In this document: positions 24,909 through 34,308 of the stretch, piece by piece
How positions within the stretch are numbered: position 1 is the first letter of the stretch
Layout of the letters: each line of letters begins with the position of its first letter
Notes under the pieces: generated by a model
Database searches by the model: none
Seen by the model: the letters and a program-made list of their open reading frames with translations, nothing else
Told to the model about the DNA's origin: nothing
Position numbers and translations under genes: made by a program
Assembly (NCBI RefSeq): GCF_003696315.1
Contig: NZ_RFFN01000010.1
Coordinates: 20,486-84,485 of the forward strand
Direction of reading: 5' to 3'
Source of the DNA: Pseudomonas songnenensis
GTDB taxonomy: Bacteria > Pseudomonadota > Gammaproteobacteria > Pseudomonadales > Pseudomonadaceae
Length of the DNA stretch: 64,000 nt

Positions 24909-25312
24909 ACCGCACTGCTGCCCGCCGCCAGCTCGCACGTGACGGCTGGCTGCATACACTGCTGATGGTGCTGCCTGTGCTGGTCCTTGGGCGTACATCG
25001 GTGGTGTTTGCCGATTGGGGGTTGCCACTCTTCGCTGCTGGCCTGGTTTCGCTGTTCTTCAGCCTGCGGGCCTTCACCGCCTTCAAACATGCACTGATTG
25101 CTACCGAACAGGCGCTGGACAGCCCTGGCGAGGCGGAAGCCTGGGCGCGTTTGCGCCGTGTTCGCCGTCGCGGCCTGCTGATCGCATCGCTGCCCGCCTG
25201 GCTCGCGGCCGCCGGGGCCCTGCTGGGCATGGAGCCGGTCGCCCGCCTGTTGCTGGTATTCGGCAGCCTGGTCTTGCTGGTGCTCTACCGCATTCCGCGG
25301 CAATTGCATTGA
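24905..25312 (+). CDS. Small hypothetical membrane protein
   Basis: A 135-residue integral membrane protein, GTG start overlapping the ribA stop. Hydrophobic segments lie at [53 protein letters not shown] and [16 protein letters not shown], with a charged loop ([20 protein letters not shown]). It sits between ribA and btuF, overlapping both. No recognisable family; its position suggests co-transcription only. Confidence 0.75.
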   Translation: MNRTAARRQLARDGWLHTLLMVLPVLVLGRTSVVFADWGLPLFAAGLVSLFFSLRAFTAFKHALIATEQALDSPGEAEAWARLRRVRRRGLLIASLPAWLAAAGALLGMEPVARLLLVFGSLVLLVLYRIPRQLH

Positions 25313-26112
25313 TGCGACGTCTACTCCTCGCTGCGCTGATTTCCCTGGCGTCATTGCCTGCGTTGGCTGCTGAGCGGGTGGTGAGTCTGGCGCCATCGCT
25401 CAGCGAGATCATGCTCGAACTCGATGCTGCCGACCGGCTGGTTGGCGTCCTGGATGGTGGCGAGCGCCCTGCCGAGCTGCAGTCAGTGCCTTCGGTTGGG
25501 CGCTACGGCCAGGTGGAGATGGAAACCCTGCTCAGCCTGCGCCCTGATCTCGTGCTGCTCTGGCCGGATAGCGTGCCGCGCAGCCAGCGCGAACAGCTAC
25601 AGCAATTCGGTATTCCGGTGCTGGTTGTCGAACAAACCCGGCTCGAAGGACTGGCCGAACAATTCGTTGTGGTTGGTAATGCCGTAGGCCGCGCCGAACA
25701 AGGCGAGCGGCTGGCGGAGCAATTTCGCGCAGGCCTTGCCGAGTTACGCAGCCATTACCTGCGCGCGGAGCCACTGCGGGTGTTCTACCAGATCTGGAAT
25801 CGCCCGCTTTATACCCTCGGCGGTCGGCAGATCATCAGCGAAGCGATCGAGGTGTGTGGGGGACAGAATGTTTTCGCCGACCTGACCCTGGCGGCACCTC
25901 AGGTCAGCGTCGAAGCCGTGCTTGCCCGCGATCCCGAGGTCATCCTCGCCGGTAGCGGTGCGCAGCTGGATGAGTGGCAGGCCTGGCCGCAGCTTAGTGC
26001 CGTGCGCAGCGGTCGACTGCTTGAAGTGCCCGACAAGGGCCTGGAGCGGCCGAGCTTCCAGATGCTGGGGGCGATCCGGAAGCTCTGCGAAGTGATGGCG
26101 GCAGCGCCCTGA
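25312..26112 (+). CDS. btuF: Cobalamin-binding periplasmic protein (BtuF-like)
   Basis: A 266-residue exported binding protein: signal peptide [19 protein letters not shown], then ERVVSLAPSLSEIMLELDAADRLVGV, the class III periplasmic-binding fold of BtuF/FecB. The helical backbone and LLSLRPDLVLLWPDSV and VEAVLARDPEVILAG blocks agree. No btuC or btuD lies in the window. It converges on btuB, supporting a vitamin B12 ligand. The ATG overlaps the upstream gene's TGA. Confidence 0.85.
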   Translation: MRRLLLAALISLASLPALAAERVVSLAPSLSEIMLELDAADRLVGVLDGGERPAELQSVPSVGRYGQVEMETLLSLRPDLVLLWPDSVPRSQREQLQQFGIPVLVVEQTRLEGLAEQFVVVGNAVGRAEQGERLAEQFRAGLAELRSHYLRAEPLRVFYQIWNRPLYTLGGRQIISEAIEVCGGQNVFADLTLAAPQVSVEAVLARDPEVILAGSGAQLDEWQAWPQLSAVRSGRLLEVPDKGLERPSFQMLGAIRKLCEVMAAAP

Positions 26113-26134
26113 GCGGGCGCGCCGGTAGACGCTG

Positions 26135-28000
26135 CTACAGCGAGGGAGTCCAGGTGATGGCGAATAGCGCGGTACGGCCTTCGGTGTTGTATCCGTAGCG
26201 TCCGTTGGCGGTGCTGTAGGTGGTTTCCGCATAGTCCTTGTCGAACAGGTTGTTCAGCTTCAGGTCCAGCTTCACCTCCGAGCTGGCCTGCCAACTCCCA
26301 CGCAAGCCAAGCAGGCCGTAGCCGCCCAGCTCGATGTTATTGTCGGCGTCGTCATAGCGGCCGCTGACGGCTCTCCAGCTAGCGCCCACCGAAAACTCGC
26401 CCAGCTGCCGGTCCAGATCCAGGCTTAGCGTGCGCTTGGCGCGACGGGCGAGTGTATGACCGCTATCGCGATCGCGCGGGTCGATCAGGCCGGCCGCGAG
26501 GCTAGCCTGCCAACCGAACACGTCCTGCCGGAGGGTGGCCTCCAGGCCGTTGATCCGTGCGGTCTGGACATTCTGAGGAATCCAGAAGGCGTCCGAGACG
26601 ATGGCGTCCTCGATGTCGGTGCGGTACAGCGACACCTCCAGCGAGCCGCTTTCGCTGTAGCGGTTGCGCCATTGCAGCTCGTAGCTCTTGGACTTTTCAG
26701 GTGATAGGTCGGGATTTCCGTACCACGCGTCATATAGTTCATTGAATGTTGGAGCGCGGAAGCCTTCGCTGTAGGAAACGACCAGGTCATTGCGAGTATC
26801 CAGCGGTACGGTAAGCGCCGCGTTCCAAGTGTTCTCGCTGCCGTACTGTTCGTTCTTGTCGTGGCGCAGGCCAATCTCTGTAGAAAAGGCGTTGCCGGTA
26901 TAGCGGTGCTGGATGAAGGCCGCCTGGTTCCAACGGGAGTCCTGGGCAAAGTCGCTCGAGCTGTGCAGCTGGTCCTCATGCCAATCGGCACCCAGCAACA
27001 ATTGATGGGCCGGATCGAGCTGAAGTGTATTCACCCAGCTGGCCGAGTCACGATAGGTCGAGTAGCTGAAAAACACATAGTCAGGAGCCAGGAGGCTGTC
27101 GTTTCCGGTGTCCCGCTTGTCCTCGCTGTGCCCGACCTCAAGGCGGCTGTTCCAGACATCATTGAGTTTGGCGTCAACGAACCCGGAGATGCTGCTCAAC
27201 TGGAAATCCACGGTCGGCTGAAAGCCGTCGAAGGTGTCGTCGAACTCAATTTCGCCTCGCTGATCGAGCGCGCTGACACCCGCCTCGAGCCGATCATTAA
27301 AGCGGTGTGCAACGTTCAGACTGAGCGAACGATTGCGGTAAGCGTCGTCATCGCCATTGGCGCCGAAGCTATCGCGCGTCGCGTCGATACCTTGGGTTTC
27401 ATCCATCGCGGCCCCCAGGTTGAAGCGAGTCTGGCCATTCCCACCGGAGAGGTTCAGGCTGCGTTCGAAGGTGCCGTTGCTTCCCGCGCCGAAGCGGACC
27501 GCAGGCGCAAGCCCCTGACCGCTGCCTTGGCGGGTGAAGATCTGCACCACGCCGCCGATGGCATCCGAGCCATACAGCGCCGACCGCGGGCCGCGCACGA
27601 CTTCGATCCGTTCGATCTGATCGGGGCTGAGAAATTCGAGGCTGCTGGTGCCGCTGGAGGTTGCAGCGATGCGCTGACCATCGACCAGAACCAGGGTCTG
27701 GGTACTGGAGGTGCCGCGAAGAAACAGGCCGGTTTGGCTGCCTGCTCCGCCTGTGCGGGTGATGCTTACGCCCGGCACACGTTCCAGCAACTCCGCGACG
27801 CTGCGAATCTGCAACCGCTCGATATCATCTCGGTTGAATACAGTGGTGGCCGCCGGGGTCTGGTTGCGTCGCTGTGGTTCGCGGTTTGCGCTGACCACCG
27901 TATCGGACAGCTTCAGCGCTTCGTCGCGTGTCAGCTCAGCAGCAAACACCTGCACGCCAGGCAGCAGCGCCACGGCCAGGGCAAGTCGGGACAGTTTCAT
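26135..28000 (-). CDS. btuB: TonB-dependent cobalamin receptor BtuB
   Basis: A 621-residue outer-membrane receptor. Signal peptide to about FAAEL; TonB box DTVVSANR at about residues 33-40; plug domain to about residue 150 (RSVAELLERVPGVSITRTGG, LVLVDGQRIAATSSGTSSLEF, IERIEVVRGPRSALYGSDAIGGV); then a 22-strand barrel. SEGFRAPTFNELYDAWYGNPDLSPEKSKSYELQW is a barrel signature. The C-terminus is TPSL, lacking the usual terminal aromatic residue. Control is by the cobalamin riboswitch upstream. Confidence 0.93.
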   Translation of the reverse strand: MKLSRLALAVALLPGVQVFAAELTRDEALKLSDTVVSANREPQRRNQTPAATTVFNRDDIERLQIRSVAELLERVPGVSITRTGGAGSQTGLFLRGTSSTQTLVLVDGQRIAATSSGTSSLEFLSPDQIERIEVVRGPRSALYGSDAIGGVVQIFTRQGSGQGLAPAVRFGAGSNGTFERSLNLSGGNGQTRFNLGAAMDETQGIDATRDSFGANGDDDAYRNRSLSLNVAHRFNDRLEAGVSALDQRGEIEFDDTFDGFQPTVDFQLSSISGFVDAKLNDVWNSRLEVGHSEDKRDTGNDSLLAPDYVFFSYSTYRDSASWVNTLQLDPAHQLLLGADWHEDQLHSSSDFAQDSRWNQAAFIQHRYTGNAFSTEIGLRHDKNEQYGSENTWNAALTVPLDTRNDLVVSYSEGFRAPTFNELYDAWYGNPDLSPEKSKSYELQWRNRYSESGSLEVSLYRTDIEDAIVSDAFWIPQNVQTARINGLEATLRQDVFGWQASLAAGLIDPRDRDSGHTLARRAKRTLSLDLDRQLGEFSVGASWRAVSGRYDDADNNIELGGYGLLGLRGSWQASSEVKLDLKLNNLFDKDYAETTYSTANGRYGYNTEGRTALFAITWTPSL

Positions 28001-28010
28001 TCTTGGAATT

Positions 28011-28036
28011 CCTCAAAAGATCGCAGACTTTTGAGG
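28011..28036 (-). promoter_or_regulatory. Shine-Dalgarno-sequestering hairpin of btuB
   Basis: CCTCAAAAG (5' arm) and CTTTTGAGG (3' arm) form a perfect 9-bp stem with an eight-base loop. The 3' arm contains the GAGG ribosome site, 10 nt before the btuB ATG. This is the likely off-state of the cobalamin riboswitch. Confidence 0.75.
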
Positions 28037-28109
28037 AGGGCAGGAACAAGCGCGGGGATGACGGGCAGCAGCGCTTGACGGTGCTGCCCTCCGCAACACC
28101 AGTCGAATC

Positions 28110-28272
28110 CGTCAGGCCGGTCTCCGGGCTTTCGACACGCATCACGCTCACCTTCCCATGTCGGAACACAGTGGCTGTGGAGCGGACGGCGATCCCTGAG
28201 GATCGCGGTCGATTACCGTTGCGGGGGCAGCGCCGGCCTTGCTCATCGAGCGCACCGGCTTCCCGTTTAATG
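28110..28272 (-). ncRNA. Cobalamin (B12) riboswitch
   Basis: Read on the minus strand, the blocks occur in order: ACGGGAAGCCGGTGCG, GCTGCCCCCGCAACGGTAA, the B12 box AGCCACTGTG (28177-28168), GGGAAGGTGAGC and AAGCCCGGAGACCGGCC. It lies 110 bp upstream of btuB, whose ribosome site is in a hairpin, implying translational control. Between the element and the sbcC end (28276-28557) I see no gene. Confidence 0.95.
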
Positions 28273-28557
28273 CGGACCTTGCGGTCGTGCACACCTGGGC
28301 GGATAAGAAAACGCGCGAACCTTACGGCTGGTGCTGGGGAAACACAAGCGGACGAATGGCCGCAAGGTCAGTGCTTTCCAAGCAAAGCCGCGTCCCAGGG
28401 GCGCTCGGACGTTGCTCGAAAAACATTCAGCCGCGATGGCGCGCAATGCTTAGCGATCGGCGCTGGCTTGCGGATGGCTGCGTTGGGCTCGAAGCCGCCG
28501 AGGTCGTGCCGACCGTCGCCAAGCGACGGCGGCATGTCCGCGCGACAGCGCCGAGCT

Positions 28558-31500
28558 TTATGAAAGCCCCCCGACAATCTGCAGATCACTCTGCCCATTG
28601 CCCTGACGGCGCACCTGGATCTGAACCGGGATGCGCTCGTGCATTTCCGCGACGTGGGAAATCACCGCCACCTTGCGGCCCTGGGCCTGCAGCGAATCCA
28701 GCGCGTCCATGGCGATCTGCAGCGACTCGGGGTCGAGGCTGCCGAAACCTTCGTCGATAAACAGCGATTCGATTTTCAGCTTGCTCGACGCCATCGAGGC
28801 CAGGCCCAGGGCCAGGGCCAGCGAAACGAGGAAGGTCTCGCCGCCGGACAGCGAATGCACCGAGCGCAGCTCGTCGCCCATCTCGGTGTCCATGACCAGC
28901 AGGCCCAGCGGACTGCCGCCGCGCTTGAGCCGATAACGCCGCGCCAGCTGGCGCAGCTGCACATTGGCGTGCTGCACCAGCAGATCGAGGTTGTAGGCCT
29001 GGGCGATCTTGCGGAAGGCGCCGCCGTCGCTTGAGCCGATCAGCGCGGCGATGCGCCCCCAGCGCTGCATTTCGGCGCGCGCGGCGTCGATCTGCGCGAG
29101 CAACGCCTGGCTCTGGCGGCGGCGCTTGTCGTCGTCGAGCAGCTGGGCACGGGTTTCCGCGCAGCGCTGGTCGGCCTGCTCGCACTGCTGCAATTGCTCT
29201 GCGTAGCGCAGTTGCAGCTGTGCGGCATCCGGCGCTTCGGGCTGCTGCTGTTCATGTGCCGTCAGACGGCTGAGGCAGCCGTCGAGGCGTTCGCGGCAGC
29301 GGGTCAGGGTTTCGGCGTTCTGCTGCAGGCGCTGGCGCGCCTCAGCCAGCAGCGCGTCGTCCATCTGCAGCAGCTGGGCGAGGGTGGTGTCGTCCAGCGC
29401 CGGATGGCCGGCGCGCCAGGCGCCCAGTTCCGCGTTCAGCGCGTCGCGTTCCTGCTGCAATTCGGCGTGGCGCTGGCGGCAGTTCTGTTGCTCGCTGAGC
29501 AGGCGCGTCAGGCCAAGTTTGCTCTCGTTGAGCTGCCGATCGATCCCGGCCTGGGTTTGCCGCGCAGTCTGGATGGCCGCGTCCAGCTGATGTTGCCAGG
29601 CGCTGGCGCTGCTTTGCTCGCCAAGGCTGGTCCGCAGCGCCTGCTGGCAGGCGACAAGAAGCTTTTCGCGCTCAGCCAGTCGCACGCTGCAGCCTGCCTG
29701 TTTCTCCTGACGATGGTGCTGTTGCAACTGTTCGTCGCTGCGGCGCTGTTCGCCCTGGCGCAGCTCCTCGCTCAGTTCGGACTGCGCCTGCAGCTGCTGC
29801 AGCCGCGTGGCGATGCTGGCGTCCAGCTGCATAAAGGTCTGCGCCGGGTCTTCGCGCCAGCGCTGCAGTTGCTCGACGGGCAGCAGTTCGGCAAAGGCCG
29901 TCAGCTCCTCGTCGAGTTGTTGGCTATCGCGGGCGAGGGCATCGCGCTGGCGCGCGAGCTGTTGAGTCGCCTCGACACAGGCCTCGCGCGCGGCCTGCCA
30001 GGCCTGCTGCAGGGTTTCGCTGCGCTGTTGCAGGGCGAGCAGTTGCTGCTGACGCTGGCTGGCGCTGGCGATCTGGCCTTTGAGTGCCGTCAGCTGCGTT
30101 TCCAACCATGGTGAACGCTCGGCTTCCGGCTGCTCAAGCAATCGTGCGTGCGCAGGCAGGGCGAGCAGGCGCGGCGCCAGGGCCTGCAGCTGCGCGTCGA
30201 CTTCGCTCTGGCGTTGCTGCGTCTGGCGCAACTGCGTGCTGAGCGCCACATGGCGATCGCGCAGCTCCTGCAGGCGCTGGTCCTGTTCCTGTAACGCCTG
30301 CTGCGCGTGCGCGGCCTCGCTGTCGTCGTGCCGAGCAAGGCTGGCAACCAGTGCATCGGTCTGCTGCCAGGGATGCTCGTGGCTGCCGCAGACCGGGCAG
30401 GCCTCGCCGGGCACCAGTGCCGCGCGCAACGCCTCGACATTCTCGCTGCGCGCCAGACGCTGGCGCTCGAGCACGGCGAGGGTGACCTTGAGCGCCTGCT
30501 CGGCGGCATCTCTATCAATGCGAACCTGTTTGCCCAGCGGCACCAGGCTGTCCAGTTCAGCCTGCTGGCTGACGTGGGCGTCGGCCAATTCGCGCCGGCT
30601 GGCGACGAGCGTCAGCTGCTGAGACCAGAGCTGCTGCAGCGCATCGGTTTCGCGCTCGGCCTGGCGCCAGTCGTCGAGCTGTCGATGCAGCTGGGCCAGC
30701 TGTTCGGCCAGCCCGACATCGCTGTCGCGCTCGCGTTGCAGGTTGTCCAGCGCCTCGCGGGCCACATTCTGCTGGGTTTCGGCGGCCTGGGCCTGCGCTT
30801 CCAGCGCGGGAAGCTCGCTCTGGCCGTGCTGCAGGCGTGCCGCCAGCTGGACGGCCTGCTGCAGCCGCGGGCGGTAACCGTCCCATGCCGCACAGAGTGG
30901 TTGCAGGGCTGCACTCGTTTCGAGTGGCTGCGTCAGCGCCGCGAACTGTTCGGCGGTGCGCTGTTGCTGCTGCTCGAGCTGTTTGAGCGTTGCCTCGCCG
31001 GCGCTGGCCGCGGCATCGGCCTGGACGCTTTCTTCACGGATCGAGGCGAGGTCGGCGTTCAGATGCTGCAGGCGTTCTTCTTCACGGCGCGCCTGGACGA
31101 GCCGCGGCTCGGCGTCCTGGCGCGCCTGTTCGGCCGAACGCAGTTGCTCGCTGGCGGCGCTGCATTGGCTCTGCAGCTCGGCCAGGCGCTGCTGCACGGC
31201 CTGTTCCTCATGCTGCAGGCGCGCCAGGCTGTCGGCGGCCTTGTCCAGCAGCGGGCCGAGATCCTGCTGGCGCAGGAAACGATGGCGTTGCGGCGCCAGT
31301 TGCTCGAACAGGTCGAGGATGCGCCGGGCCTCGGCGAGGTTTTCGCGCTCGTCTTCGGCATCCTGCAGTTGCTGGCGGGCCGCTTCGCGCTCGTTTTCCA
31401 GGTGCTGCAGTTCGCTGAGCCATTGCCGCTGCGCTTCCAGCGCCTTGAGCTGCTGCTGCAGCGCTTTCAGCTCAATGAGCTGGGCCTGATGTTCGCGCTC

Positions 31501-32211
31501 CAGTTCGTCACGCTGCTCCGGCTCCAGCGGTTGCAGGCCGCCGGCCTGCTGCTCCAGACGGGCGAGGCCTTCCTTCGCCTGCTTGGCGGCCTCGAAGGCG
31601 GCCTGGCCGAGGCGACTGTAGAGCCCGGTATCGGTGAGCTTTTCCAGGAGGGTGCCGCGCTCGTTGTCGTCGGCCTTGAGGAAGGCGGAAAACTCGCTCT
31701 GCGCCAGCAGCACGGCGCGGGTGAACTGCGCCAGGGTCAGCCCCAGGCGGGCTTCGAGCAATTCCTTGAATTCGCGTTTCTTGCCGCTGGCCAGGAGCGT
31801 GCCGCTGTCGAGATCCGTAAGGCTCTGGCTGCTGGCCTGCAGGCGGCCGTCGATCTTCTCGCGGGCGCGCTTGACCTCCCAGCGTGCGCGGTAGCGGTGG
31901 CCGTCGACGCCGACGAAATCGACCTCGGCGTAGCCGCTGCCACAGCCACGGCGCAGCAGATTGCGCTCGTCGCCACCGCCGATTTCGGCTTCCACGTCGG
32001 GGACCTTGTTCAGCGGCGAGACGCTGTCGAGTCGCGGCGTGCTGCCGAACAGCGCCAGGCACAGGGCGTCGAGAATGGTGCTCTTGCCGGCACCGGTGGG
32101 CCCGGTGATGGCGAACAGCCCGGCGCTGGCCAGGGGTTCGGCGGTGAAGTCGATGACCTGCTCACCAGCCAGCGACGCCAGGTTCTTCAGGCGGATGGCG
32201 AGGATTTTCAT
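28558..32211 (-). CDS. sbcC: SbcC nuclease ATPase subunit
   Basis: A 1217-residue SMC-like ATPase of the SbcCD (Mre11-Rad50-type) nuclease that cleaves DNA hairpins and protein-blocked ends. Walker A is GPTGAGKSTILDALCLALFG near residue 38. Two long Gln/Glu/Arg-rich coiled coils flank the zinc hook CPVCGSHEHPW near the middle. The C-terminus has LSGGETFLVSLALALGLA and Walker B LFIDEGFGSLD. It overlaps sbcD by ATGA. The coiled-coil codons make the opposite strand unusually open; those frames are not genes. Confidence 0.96.
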   Translation of the reverse strand: MKILAIRLKNLASLAGEQVIDFTAEPLASAGLFAITGPTGAGKSTILDALCLALFGSTPRLDSVSPLNKVPDVEAEIGGGDERNLLRRGCGSGYAEVDFVGVDGHRYRARWEVKRAREKIDGRLQASSQSLTDLDSGTLLASGKKREFKELLEARLGLTLAQFTRAVLLAQSEFSAFLKADDNERGTLLEKLTDTGLYSRLGQAAFEAAKQAKEGLARLEQQAGGLQPLEPEQRDELEREHQAQLIELKALQQQLKALEAQRQWLSELQHLENEREAARQQLQDAEDERENLAEARRILDLFEQLAPQRHRFLRQQDLGPLLDKAADSLARLQHEEQAVQQRLAELQSQCSAASEQLRSAEQARQDAEPRLVQARREEERLQHLNADLASIREESVQADAAASAGEATLKQLEQQQQRTAEQFAALTQPLETSAALQPLCAAWDGYRPRLQQAVQLAARLQHGQSELPALEAQAQAAETQQNVAREALDNLQRERDSDVGLAEQLAQLHRQLDDWRQAERETDALQQLWSQQLTLVASRRELADAHVSQQAELDSLVPLGKQVRIDRDAAEQALKVTLAVLERQRLARSENVEALRAALVPGEACPVCGSHEHPWQQTDALVASLARHDDSEAAHAQQALQEQDQRLQELRDRHVALSTQLRQTQQRQSEVDAQLQALAPRLLALPAHARLLEQPEAERSPWLETQLTALKGQIASASQRQQQLLALQQRSETLQQAWQAAREACVEATQQLARQRDALARDSQQLDEELTAFAELLPVEQLQRWREDPAQTFMQLDASIATRLQQLQAQSELSEELRQGEQRRSDEQLQQHHRQEKQAGCSVRLAEREKLLVACQQALRTSLGEQSSASAWQHQLDAAIQTARQTQAGIDRQLNESKLGLTRLLSEQQNCRQRHAELQQERDALNAELGAWRAGHPALDDTTLAQLLQMDDALLAEARQRLQQNAETLTRCRERLDGCLSRLTAHEQQQPEAPDAAQLQLRYAEQLQQCEQADQRCAETRAQLLDDDKRRRQSQALLAQIDAARAEMQRWGRIAALIGSSDGGAFRKIAQAYNLDLLVQHANVQLRQLARRYRLKRGGSPLGLLVMDTEMGDELRSVHSLSGGETFLVSLALALGLASMASSKLKIESLFIDEGFGSLDPESLQIAMDALDSLQAQGRKVAVISHVAEMHERIPVQIQVRRQGNGQSDLQIVGGLS

Positions 32212-33443
32212 CGCTCAATCTCCTCATCGGCGAACTCGACCCGTTGCAGCAGGGTGGCGAAATCGTCCAGCGCCTGTTCATCCGCCGGGTTGCCGTACTG
32301 TTCTTCCCAGGCGCGTGCGAACAGCTCCTGCGGGGTGATCTGGTCGAGGCCGAGCAGCACGTCCGATTCCGTTTCGCCGCGCTTGCCGGCGTATTCGCTG
32401 GCGATGCGCACCAGCCGGCAGGCCTTGCCGGTTATCGCGGTTTCGATGCGCTGGCGCAGGTCCGGCAGCGGCTCGTCGAGCAGCACGCGTACCTCCAGCC
32501 AGGGCAGGTATTCGTCGAACAGGCCGGTGGGCGGCAGCGCCTCCAGCGCGGCGATTACCTCGGCCAGCGGGGCGCGGCCGATGCGGATCATCTCCACCGC
32601 ACGCGGCACCGCCAGGCTGTCGACCTGCGCCAGCTGCTCGCCGTCGAGTTCGACCAGCAGCACCTGATGCGGGTAGTTGACCTCCGCGAAGGACAGCGGC
32701 AGCGGCGAGCCGCTATAGCGGATGCGCGGCTGCCCGGCGACCTGCTGCGGCTTGTGCAGGTGGCCGAGGGCGACGTAGGCGACGGACTCGGGAAACAGGC
32801 TGGCCGGCAGGGCCTCGGCGTTGCCGATGACGATGTTGCGCTCGGACTCCTCCGACACCACGCCGCCGGCCATGTGCGCATGGCTCATGGCGACCAGCGC
32901 CTGGCCGGGCTGGCGTGCGGATTCGGCGGCGTCGATGAGGCGTTCATGCACCTGGCGAATGCCGGCCATGTAGTCGTCGCCCAGCGTCATTCCGGTGACC
33001 TCGGCCGGGCGCAGGAAGGGCAAGGTGAGGCACCAGGCGGCGGTGTTGCCAGCGGCGTCGTGCAGCGGCACCAGCAGCCGCTGGTGGTCCAGCTGGCCCT
33101 CGGCGACCCAGCTGATGCGGCCGATGGCATGGGCATTGAGGCGCCTCATCAACGGTGCCGGCAGCTCAATGCGCCCGCCCGAGTCGTGGTTGCCGGCGAT
33201 CATCACGATGTCCAGCTGCGGGAGCTTTTCGTGGGCGCGGACGATGAAGTCATAGAGGCGCTCCTGGGCCTTGAGTGGCGGGTTTACCGTGTCGAACACG
33301 TCGCCGGCGATCAGCAGGGCGTCGGCGCGGTGGGTGATCAACTGGTCGAGCAGCCAGGCGAGGAATTGCGCGTGTTCGTAGTCGCGGTCCTGGCCGTGGA
33401 GGGTCTGGCCGAGGTGCCAGTCGGAGGTGTGGATCAGGCGCAT
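32208..33443 (-). CDS. sbcD: SbcD exonuclease subunit
   Basis: A 411-residue Mre11-type phosphoesterase. Metal motifs are HTSDWHLGQ at the start, LLIAGDVFDTVNP, MIAGNHDSGGR and, later, MSHAHMAGG and ALGHLHKPQQ. The MRLIHTSDW start at 33443 is the family start; a longer frame to 33614 runs into a repeat element. It forms the SbcCD complex with the overlapping sbcC. Confidence 0.96.
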   Translation of the reverse strand: MRLIHTSDWHLGQTLHGQDRDYEHAQFLAWLLDQLITHRADALLIAGDVFDTVNPPLKAQERLYDFIVRAHEKLPQLDIVMIAGNHDSGGRIELPAPLMRRLNAHAIGRISWVAEGQLDHQRLLVPLHDAAGNTAAWCLTLPFLRPAEVTGMTLGDDYMAGIRQVHERLIDAAESARQPGQALVAMSHAHMAGGVVSEESERNIVIGNAEALPASLFPESVAYVALGHLHKPQQVAGQPRIRYSGSPLPLSFAEVNYPHQVLLVELDGEQLAQVDSLAVPRAVEMIRIGRAPLAEVIAALEALPPTGLFDEYLPWLEVRVLLDEPLPDLRQRIETAITGKACRLVRIASEYAGKRGETESDVLLGLDQITPQELFARAWEEQYGNPADEQALDDFATLLQRVEFADEEIER

Positions 33444-33570
33444 GGGCTCAGGCTCATTGTGGGCGGGTGCAGTGGCGAGCCGCTGGCGTGGGTTGTGCGG
33501 CGGGTGGTTGCGTCGGATGTAAGGCTTGTGGAACTCGTGACTGTCGCGGGCTTCGGCGGACGGTTTGGAC

Positions 33571-33824
33571 GCCCCGCGCTTTCCTCGGCCCGGACTACAG
33601 GTTGCGCCTTGCACGGCGCGTCACTTTTTCTTGCTTGGCCAAGAAAAAGTAACCAAAAAGAAGGCCACCCCGACATCCGGGTTTTGCTTCGCAAAACTTC
33701 CCTCCCTCCGGCGCTGCTCCGGGGGCCGTCGCGAAGGGACGTCCCTGTCCCTTCGCTCCTCGCTCGGCGTCCATGCCTCGCGTCCCCCTGCGCAGCACCT
33801 ACGCTCGGCCTCCTGAAGGGGAGT
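33571..33824. repeat. Inverted-repeat element, copy A (254 bp)
   Basis: Left member of a facing pair. Its outer end shares GACTACAGGTTGCGCCTTGC and flanking bases with the outer end of copy B on the opposite strand (about 32 of 33 positions); its inner end has TCGGCCTCCTGAAGGGG, close to copy B's TCGGCCTCCTGAAAGGGG. Inside lies an 11-bp hairpin ACTTTTTCTTG / CAAGAAAAAGT (33623-33650), a good bidirectional terminator. Short ORFs here are by-products of the repeat. Related elements are, from memory, common in Pseudomonas and Xanthomonas relatives. Confidence 0.8.
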
Positions 33825-33859
33825 CGAGTCCGAGCCGCCTGAAAATTCGCAAACAGCGG

Positions 33860-33880
33860 AACAAGCACGCGTTGCTTGTT
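33860..33880. repeat. Hairpin between the two repeat copies
   Basis: AACAAGCA / TGCTTGTT, a perfect 8-bp stem around CGCGT, in the 87-bp AT-richer spacer that separates copies A and B. No gene seen in the spacer. Confidence 0.6.
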
Positions 33881-33911
33881 TGTTGACCAAGAAGCTATCA
33901 GGCCCCACCGA

Positions 33912-34251
33912 ATGCCCCTTTCAGGAGGCCGAACGGAATCCGCGCGGAGGGGAGCGAGCGGCATGGATGCCGCGAGAGGCGTAAAGGGCCAAGGATGGCC
34001 CTTGTACGCCGGCCGCCGGAGCGCGGATGGAGTGAGGGAAGTCGAGCGCAGCGAGACCCGGATGCAGGGGCAAGCGTTTTTGCTTACTTTTTTTGGGTCC
34101 GGACGTCCGGCGTTTGGAAAAAGTGAGTCGCCCAGCAGGGCGAAACCAATGCTTCCGCCAGACGGGCCAGTCGAGTGTGAGCGCGGAGCGGAAGCCAGCG
34201 AGGCGCCGTGCAAGGCGCAACCTGTAGTCCCGGCCGCGAAAAGCGCGGCGC
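33912..34251. repeat. Inverted-repeat element, copy B (340 bp)
   Basis: Right member of the pair, opposite in orientation to copy A and longer. It shares both ends with copy A and a run of similar internal blocks (AAAAAGT tracts, CATCCGGG, GACTTCCCTC, CGGCATCCATGCC), with insertions relative to A. It contains the 12-bp palindrome CCGGACGTCCGG where copy A has its simple hairpin. From here to the WYL gene end (34252-34308) nothing is seen. Confidence 0.78.
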
Positions 34252-34308
34252 TCACATACCGAAATCTGTGCCGACGCTCTTCGCGCACAAAACCACCCCC
34301 ACAAGCCC

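Noticed and set aside
27928..28760. ORFs overlapping the cobalamin riboswitch and its upstream gap
   Set aside because: They overlap the conserved RNA element or the sbcC end and have no ribosome site or recognisable product.
30307..32667. 786-codon plus-strand frame antisense to sbcC
   Set aside because: It mirrors the coiled-coil codons of sbcC (Leu/Gln/Ala-rich both ways) and has no start site or motif of its own.
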